Positions 6,629 to 10,359 of a stretch of DNA of 10,359 nt are shown here, one piece after another. Both the position numbers and the translations under genes were made by a program. The first letter of the stretch is position 1, and each line of letters opens with the position of its first letter. The stretch is from Alphaproteobacteria bacterium (lineage in GTDB: Bacteria > Pseudomonadota > Alphaproteobacteria > Sphingomonadales > Sphingomonadaceae): assembly GCA_005882415.1 (NCBI GenBank), contig VBAE01000228.1:1-10359 (forward strand), in the 5' to 3' direction. The notes below the pieces were generated by a model. The model saw only the letters and a list, made by a program, of their open reading frames with translations, did no database searches and was not told the DNA's origin.

Positions 6629-7602
6629 TGCTCAAGCCCATCCCGCCGGCCATCATGACCCTCTACTCCGATCTCCTCCAGCAGGTGGAGACGGCGGCGC
6701 AGGGCGGAGCCCTTTACCGGCGGGTGCGCGACGGGATCGAATATCTCTACGCGAAGACGCCGGTCGGCGCCACAAGGGTCGACGTCTTCCTCGGCCGCTC
6801 GGACGACCCCGCCGCCCGCGAGCGTGCCGATTCGTTCGTCGCCGGGGCGGCAGCGGCGCGAAGCCGGCGCGAAATCGTGCGCGTCCTGCGCCGGTCCGGA
6901 TTCGCCTCGCCCTCAGCCGAGGCGGGCCGGTTGATGCACGCGCTCGCGGCCGCAGACCTTTTCGAACGCGGCGCAGTCCTGGTCGGAACCGGCGCCTACC
7001 AGCTCCTTGAGGCCTCGGTCGGCTCTTTCCTGCCGTCGGCCACATTGATGACGGGCGATCTCGACATCGCCGCTGCCACCGTCGCGATCCAGGCCGACCC
7101 GCCTGAACCTATCCTCGCGATCCTTCGAAGGGCGGACCCCAGCTTCACCGATGTGCCGCAGCTCGACCACAGGGCGCTGCCCTTCCGGTTCCGAGCGTCG
7201 AGCGGGTTCCTCGTCGATCTCCTGACTCCGCTCCGGACTCGCGACGATGAAAACCCGGTTGTCCTGAGCGGCCTCGAAGCGGGCGCTTTCCCGGCCCAGT
7301 ATCTGGCCTGGCTCATACACGGCTCGATCCGGGCCGTGGCACTCTGGGCAGCCGGCGTGCCCGTTCTGGTGCCGCGCCCGGAGCGATATGCCGTCCACAA
7401 GCTGATCCTCTCCCAGCGCCGCGCCCATGGCCATGACAAACGTCGGAAGGACCTCGCGCAAGCCGGAGCCCTCATCGCCGCCCTCCAAAGCAACGATCCC
7501 TTCGCCCTCGAGGACGCGCTTGAGGATGCGCGGGCGCAGGGGGCGGAGGGGTGGGCGAAGCCGATCGCGCGGTCGCTCGCCGAGCTTGGCCTCGATCTCT
7601 AG
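6628..7602 (+). CDS. Predicted nucleotidyltransferase-fold protein, GSU2403-like
   Basis: The 324-residue cytoplasmic protein resembles the GSU2403-type nucleotidyltransferase-fold family, distantly related to AbiEii-type toxins; the biochemical role is not known to me. An N-terminal helical part (about 10-45) and a helix-turn-helix-like segment (about 80-112) precede the core. The core has VLVGTGAYQLL (118-127, the nucleotidyltransferase Gly-rich turn), TGDLDIA with Asp144 and Asp146 as likely metal ligands, and a possible third acidic residue, Asp197 (GFLVDLLTP). Downstream is the family-like RPERYAVHKLILSQRR (250-265) with a basic cluster. The ATG at 6628 overlaps the upstream inverted repeat. 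An alternative start is ATG 6655, but neither start has a ribosome binding site. No partner antitoxin gene adjoins it. Its stop overlaps the stop of the convergent gene. Confidence 0.75.
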   Translation: MLKPIPPAIMTLYSDLLQQVETAAQGGALYRRVRDGIEYLYAKTPVGATRVDVFLGRSDDPAARERADSFVAGAAAARSRREIVRVLRRSGFASPSAEAGRLMHALAAADLFERGAVLVGTGAYQLLEASVGSFLPSATLMTGDLDIAAATVAIQADPPEPILAILRRADPSFTDVPQLDHRALPFRFRASSGFLVDLLTPLRTRDDENPVVLSGLEAGAFPAQYLAWLIHGSIRAVALWAAGVPVLVPRPERYAVHKLILSQRRAHGHDKRRKDLAQAGALIAALQSNDPFALEDALEDARAQGAEGWAKPIARSLAELGLDL

Positions 7603-8423
7603 TCCGCCAAATCCCCGAATTCGGGCTGGGTCTTCGCCAGGCGGGCCTGGATTGCGGCGGTGAGGTCGCCGCTGACGAGGGCGCCGGCGTTCCACATTGC
7701 GACGTGGCGCAGGCCCTCTTCCACCGTCCGGCCGCGGCTGTAGTTGAGGCTCATCTTGGCGCCGGCCACTGCAAGGGGCGACTTCGCGGCGATCGTCCGG
7801 GCGAGCTCCAGGCCGGCGGCGACCGCCGACTCGCGGTCCGCCTCCACCCGGTTGGCGAGGCCGAGGCGAAGCGCTTCGGCCGCATCCATCCGCCGCCCGG
7901 TGTAGGCGAGCTCGCGCACCACGCCTTCCGGAATCAGGTGGGTGAGCCGCTGGAGGGTGCCGAGGTCGGCGGTGATGGCGACGTCCACCTCCGCCACCTG
8001 GAAGAAGGCGTCCTCCGCGCAGATCCGGATGTCGCAGGCGCTGGCGAGGTCGACCCCCGCGCCGATGCAGCCGCCATGGACGGCGGCGATCACCGGCGGC
8101 CGGGCTGCCTCCACCGCCGAAAAGGCGTCCTGGAGCCAGACTATGTGGCGGAGCCGCGATTCGGCGGCGCGGCCGGGATCGTCGCTCGGCGGGAACTGGC
8201 TCGCCGCATATTGGAGGTCCAAGCCGGCGGTGAAGTGGCGGCCGCGCCCTGAGAGCAGGATCGCACGCACCGCCGAATCGCTGCCGAGGCTCCGAAAGGT
8301 CTCGCCGACCGCTTCGAACATGTCGCGGTCCATCGCGTTGAACTTGTCCGGACGGGCGAGCTCGACATGGGCGACCCCGCCGTCGCGTGTCACTTCGATC
8401 CTGCCGCTTCCCATCGCCCGCAT
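7599..8423 (-). CDS. Enoyl-CoA hydratase/isomerase family, dienoyl-CoA isomerase-like
   Basis: This crotonase-fold enzyme acts on acyl-CoA thioesters. It resembles ECH1, the delta3,5-delta2,4-dienoyl-CoA isomerase used in degrading unsaturated fatty acids with odd-numbered double bonds. The ECH1 acidic triad with its exact spacing is present: Asp125 (GAGVDL), Glu145 (FQVAEVDV) and Asp153 (ITADLGTLQRL), corresponding to Asp176, Glu196 and Asp204 of rat ECH1. The oxyanion-hole segments are GRHFTAGLDL and HGGCIGAG. With ATG 8423-8421 the protein has 274 residues. ATG 8414-8412 is a possible alternative; AAGGGGAG lies just upstream of both. A TTG start at 8465 would overlap the divergent gene and is unlikely. 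Other crotonase activities cannot be excluded. Confidence 0.9.
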   Translation of the reverse strand: MRAMGSGRIEVTRDGGVAHVELARPDKFNAMDRDMFEAVGETFRSLGSDSAVRAILLSGRGRHFTAGLDLQYAASQFPPSDDPGRAAESRLRHIVWLQDAFSAVEAARPPVIAAVHGGCIGAGVDLASACDIRICAEDAFFQVAEVDVAITADLGTLQRLTHLIPEGVVRELAYTGRRMDAAEALRLGLANRVEADRESAVAAGLELARTIAAKSPLAVAGAKMSLNYSRGRTVEEGLRHVAMWNAGALVSGDLTAAIQARLAKTQPEFGDLAD

Positions 8424-8445
8424 GCTCCCCTTAAGATCGGCTGCG

Positions 8446-8991
8446 ATGACCAGCTTTACCGTCAACGGCCAGCCCGTCCACTACCGCCTGGACCCGGAGA
8501 CGCCCCTGCTCTGGGCGCTTCGGGATGCGTCGAACCTCACCGGCACCAAATATGGCTGCGGCGCCGGCTGGTGCGGGGCCTGCACCGTCCATGTCGACGG
8601 GCGGCCGGTGAAGAGCTGCCTCTTGCCCATCGGCAGGCTCGAGGGGAGCTTCGTCACCACCATCGAAGGGCTCTCGTCCGACCGCTCCCACCCCATTCAG
8701 CAGGCCTGGGTGGCGGAGAGCGTTCCCCAATGCGGCTATTGCCAGTCGGGCATGATCATGGCTGCGGCCGCCCTCCTCGCCCGCAACCCGAGCCCGACCG
8801 ATGCCGATGTCGATGCCGCGATCGACAATATCTGCCGCTGCGGCACCTATCCGCGGATCCGCGAGGCGATTCGCCGCGCCGCCCGCGCCAAGGCCGGGGC
8901 CGAGCCGCTCTCCGCCGCGCCTCCGCCCGGCATCGACCCCGCCGACGCCGCCCGCGAAGTCCCCGCGCTCCGCCCGCCGCCGCCGCGCTGA
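8446..8991 (+). CDS. Two-[2Fe-2S] small subunit of a molybdenum hydroxylase family enzyme
   Basis: It is an electron-transfer subunit like isoquinoline 1-oxidoreductase alpha (IorA), CoxS or the aldehyde dehydrogenase small subunit, which passes electrons from a molybdopterin large subunit. The 181-residue protein has a plant-type ferredoxin domain with Cys38, Cys43, Cys46 and Cys58 (GCGAGWCGACTVHV) and a four-helix [2Fe-2S] domain with Cys96, Cys99 (QCGYCQSGM), Cys130 and Cys132 (ICRCGTY). All eight ligands are intact. The start at ATG 8446 gives the normal family N-terminus; the frame stays open upstream but runs antisense through the neighbouring gene. The C-terminal 30 residues are Pro/Ala-rich and end in RPPPPR, a tail longer than I expect for the family. 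No large-subunit gene follows, so its partner must be encoded elsewhere or be lost. Confidence 0.93.
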   Translation: MTSFTVNGQPVHYRLDPETPLLWALRDASNLTGTKYGCGAGWCGACTVHVDGRPVKSCLLPIGRLEGSFVTTIEGLSSDRSHPIQQAWVAESVPQCGYCQSGMIMAAAALLARNPSPTDADVDAAIDNICRCGTYPRIREAIRRAARAKAGAEPLSAAPPPGIDPADAAREVPALRPPPPR

Positions 8992-8999
8992 AGCCATTG

Positions 9000-9050
9000 C
9001 GGTTCAGCAACGGCTCATCCAGCTTCCGGCACATGTCGCCTTATCGGGAG
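9000..9050 (+). promoter_or_regulatory. Possible activator-dependent promoter of the RcnB-like gene
   Basis: Two 11-bp units in direct repeat, CGGTTCAGCAA (9000-9010) and CGGCTCATCCA (9011-9021), agree at 8 of 11 positions. They stand one helical turn apart, as in sites for OmpR-type response regulators. A weak -10 candidate, CTTATC (9040-9045), places the -35 region inside the second repeat, which would suit an activator. All of this is inference from spacing. Confidence 0.3.
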
Positions 9051-9085
9051 GCGGATGGGCCGTCCGGCGTTTTCGGGAGTTTTCG

Positions 9086-10060
9086 ATGCGTAAGGCTTTG
9101 ACTTCATTATTGCTTGCGGCGGTGGCCCTCACCCCCGTCGCGGCCCAGGCCCAGGATTCGGGCAACAATCGCTACCAGCGCTATCGCGGCGGCGAGAGCA
9201 GGAGCGAGACCCGCCAGCAGCGGTCCGAGCAGCGCGCCCAGCGCCGCGAGGAGTCGAGCCAGGCGACCCGCGACTATGACCGCAGCGGCGGCCGCGCCCA
9301 GGCCCAAGCGCAGGCGCAGGTCCAGGTGCAGCAGCAGGTGGTGCAGCAGCAGCAGGTGGTCCGCCAGCAGGCGGACCGCAGCGGCGGCCAGCGCCGGTGG
9401 AGCGGACGCGGCAACGGCTATCAGCAGCAGGCCGAGCAGCAGCAGGCTCAGCAGCAGCAGACCCAGACGCAGCAGGCCTGGTCCGGGCGCCGCGGTGGCG
9501 GAGGCCAGAGCGGCGGCGGCTGGCAGGGCCGCGGCGACAGCTCCGGCTATCAGCGCCAGATCGAGGAGACCCGCGAGGCCTCCCGCCGCAGCGCCGAGGG
9601 CCTGAGCCCGCGCTACCAGCAGCAGGCTGAGCGCAACCAGCAGCGTTACGAGCGCGACCGCTACCAGCGCAGCGACCGCAATGGCCGCAACGGCCAGTGG
9701 TCCAGCCGCGACAACAACCGCGGCGGCTACGATCGGAACGGGCGCAGCGGCAATTGGGACCGCAACTGGCGCAACGACAATCGCTACGACTGGCAGCGCT
9801 ACCGCTATGCCAATCGCAGCCTGTTCAGCTCCGGCCGCTATTACGCGCCCTACCGCAACTATCGCTACAACCGCCTGTCGATCGGCCTGATCCTCGGCTC
9901 GGCCTTCTACGCCGACCAATATTGGCTTAGCGATCCCTGGCAGTACCGCCTGCCGCCGGCTTATCCCGGCACGCAGTGGGTGCGCTATTATGACGACGTC
10001 CTGCTCGTCGACATCTACTCGGGCGAAGTGGTCGATGTGATCTACGACTTCTTCTACTAA
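9086..10060 (+). CDS. Exported Gln/Arg/Gly-rich protein with RcnB-like C-terminal domain
   Basis: The 324-residue protein begins with a clear signal peptide (MRKALTSLLLAAVALTPVAAQAQD, cleavage near residue 21-23), so it is probably periplasmic. Residues 30-70 are Arg/Glu/Ser-rich and 71-130 are Gln-rich (AQAQAQAQVQVQQQVVQQQQ). Residues 131-245 are rich in Gly, Arg, Asn, Asp and Tyr and predicted to be disordered. The end (about 262-324) resembles the RcnB family: LILGSAFYADQYWLSDPWQYRLPPAYPGTQWVRYYDDVLLVDIYSGEVVDVIYDFFY in part. E. coli RcnB is a small periplasmic protein of nickel/cobalt homeostasis, but many alphaproteobacterial relatives have no known function. The start is set by GGGAG seven bases upstream of ATG 9086; the frame is open further left but antisense-like. 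A strong terminator follows 12 bases after the stop. Confidence 0.85.
   Translation: MRKALTSLLLAAVALTPVAAQAQDSGNNRYQRYRGGESRSETRQQRSEQRAQRREESSQATRDYDRSGGRAQAQAQAQVQVQQQVVQQQQVVRQQADRSGGQRRWSGRGNGYQQQAEQQQAQQQQTQTQQAWSGRRGGGGQSGGGWQGRGDSSGYQRQIEETREASRRSAEGLSPRYQQQAERNQQRYERDRYQRSDRNGRNGQWSSRDNNRGGYDRNGRSGNWDRNWRNDNRYDWQRYRYANRSLFSSGRYYAPYRNYRYNRLSIGLILGSAFYADQYWLSDPWQYRLPPAYPGTQWVRYYDDVLLVDIYSGEVVDVIYDFFY
9299..9475. repeat. CAG-rich low-complexity tract
   Basis: This stretch is dominated by CAG, CAGGC and CAGGT units encoding the Gln-rich part (about residues 72-130) of the RcnB-like protein. The longest pure glutamine runs are four to five residues. Length change by slippage or recombination between units would keep the frame when in steps of three. 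Confidence 0.65.
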
Positions 10061-10071
10061 GAACGGCAACG

Positions 10072-10105
10072 AAGCCCGGGGCGCCCGCAAGCGCCCCGGG
10101 CTTTT
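10072..10105 (+). terminator. Strong intrinsic terminator of the RcnB-like gene
   Basis: A perfect 13-bp GC-rich stem, AAGCCCGGGGCGC (10072-10084) and GCGCCCCGGGCTT (10091-10103), closes on the loop CCGCAA and is followed by a T tract (TTTT, then CGCTT). It begins 11 bases after the stop codon at 10060 and separates this gene from the amidohydrolase gene. Confidence 0.92.
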
Positions 10106-10165
10106 CGCTTGTCAGGAGCGCCGGGCCTCGCGCATGAAAGCGCCAGCCAATCCGGAGGTCCCTCA

Positions 10166-10359
10166 ATGCTCCGCCGCCTGTTCTTCCTCCTCTCCCTGCT
10201 CCTCGCAGCGCCGCTCTCGGCCGAGACGATCGTCGTCCATGCCGGACGGCTCGTCACCGACGCGTCGAAACCCGCCTCGGGCCCGTCCACGATCACCATC
10301 GTCGACGGCCGGATCACCGCAATCGCGCCCGGCCTGACGCCGGCGCCGGCCGGTGCGCG
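10166..10359 (+). CDS. Secreted amidohydrolase family protein, 5' end only
   Basis: Only 64 residues are in the window; the gene continues off the right edge. A typical signal peptide (MLRRLFFLLSLLLAAPLSA) is followed by IVVHAGRLVTDASKPASGPSTI and ITIVDGRITAIAPG, the N-terminal beta-sandwich pattern of exported metal-dependent amidohydrolases (imidazolonepropionase/Xaa-Pro dipeptidase-like). The metal-binding HxH motif would come just beyond the edge, so activity cannot be judged. GGAGG at 10154-10158, seven bases before the ATG, is an excellent ribosome binding site. It follows the terminator of the RcnB-like gene, so it needs its own promoter; none is obvious in 10106-10153. Confidence 0.8.
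   Translation, partial: MLRRLFFLLSLLLAAPLSAETIVVHAGRLVTDASKPASGPSTITIVDGRITAIAPGLTPAPAGA

Noticed and set aside
7942..8445. Upstream open extension of the [2Fe-2S] gene
   Set aside because: It lies entirely opposite the coding part of the crotonase gene, and the ferredoxin domain begins at ATG 8446.
8424..8465. TTG start for the crotonase gene
   Set aside because: It would overlap the divergent [2Fe-2S] gene and adds residues not typical of the family; ATG 8423 or 8414 has a purine-rich site nearby.
8801..9085. Upstream extension of the RcnB-like frame
   Set aside because: It overlaps the [2Fe-2S] gene in another frame; the signal peptide and Shine-Dalgarno fix the start at 9086.
9107..10090. 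Long minus-strand open frame (327 codons) antisense to the RcnB-like gene
   Set aside because: Its Ala/Leu/Val-rich translation is the complement of CAG/CGC-rich codons, with no ribosome binding site and no recognisable domain; it also runs through the terminator.
1..10359. Mobile element, CRISPR array or tRNA/rRNA
   Set aside because: No transposase, integrase, terminal repeats, regularly spaced repeats or RNA gene signatures were seen.

Overview
The window is GC-rich and densely packed. It looks like chromosomal housekeeping and accessory DNA from an alphaproteobacterium, most likely a sphingomonad. This rests on protein style only: an aa3-type cytochrome oxidase subunit I with a His-rich N-terminus, a pdxJ-acpS-lepB cluster, a long Arg-rich ribosomal protein S21 and an RcnB-like secreted protein. 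No rRNA, tRNA, insertion sequence, integrase, CRISPR array or phage gene is visible.

Left part (1-2290, minus strand): ctaC/coxB (subunit II, CuA) followed after one base by ctaD (subunit I, heme-copper centre; its 3' end lies off the left edge). The 107-bp gap 2291-2397 separates this pair from a divergent plus-strand operon. That operon is pdxJ (vitamin B6), acpS (holo-ACP synthase), lepB (signal peptidase I) and an AI-2E/PerM-type membrane protein. All three junctions are ATGA overlaps, so translation is probably coupled along the chain.

Middle part (5521-7602): a membrane-anchored FKBP-type prolyl isomerase with a Met/Gln tail and rpsU (S21) are both on the minus strand. A 232-bp intergenic region rich in inverted repeats follows. 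Next comes a plus-strand gene for a predicted nucleotidyltransferase-fold protein of the GSU2403 type. Its start codon sits on the last base of a perfect 10-bp inverted repeat that brackets an extended -10 promoter motif. This is the most unusual regulatory arrangement in the window.

Right part (7599-10359): an enoyl-CoA hydratase/isomerase with the dienoyl-CoA isomerase (ECH1) acidic triad is on the minus strand, and its stop codon overlaps that of the nucleotidyltransferase inside one CTAG. Divergent from it, after a very small gap, is a two-cluster [2Fe-2S] subunit of the molybdenum hydroxylase family with no catalytic large subunit beside it. Then come an exported Gln/Arg/Gly-rich RcnB-like protein with a strong intrinsic terminator, and the start of a secreted amidohydrolase that runs off the right edge.

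Most of the window is ordinary core metabolism and cell-envelope function. The points worth a second look are the operator/promoter at 6595-6628 with its solitary nucleotidyltransferase, the orphan iron-sulfur subunit, the low-complexity tails, and the replacement of the usual downstream partners of lepB by an AI-2E protein.
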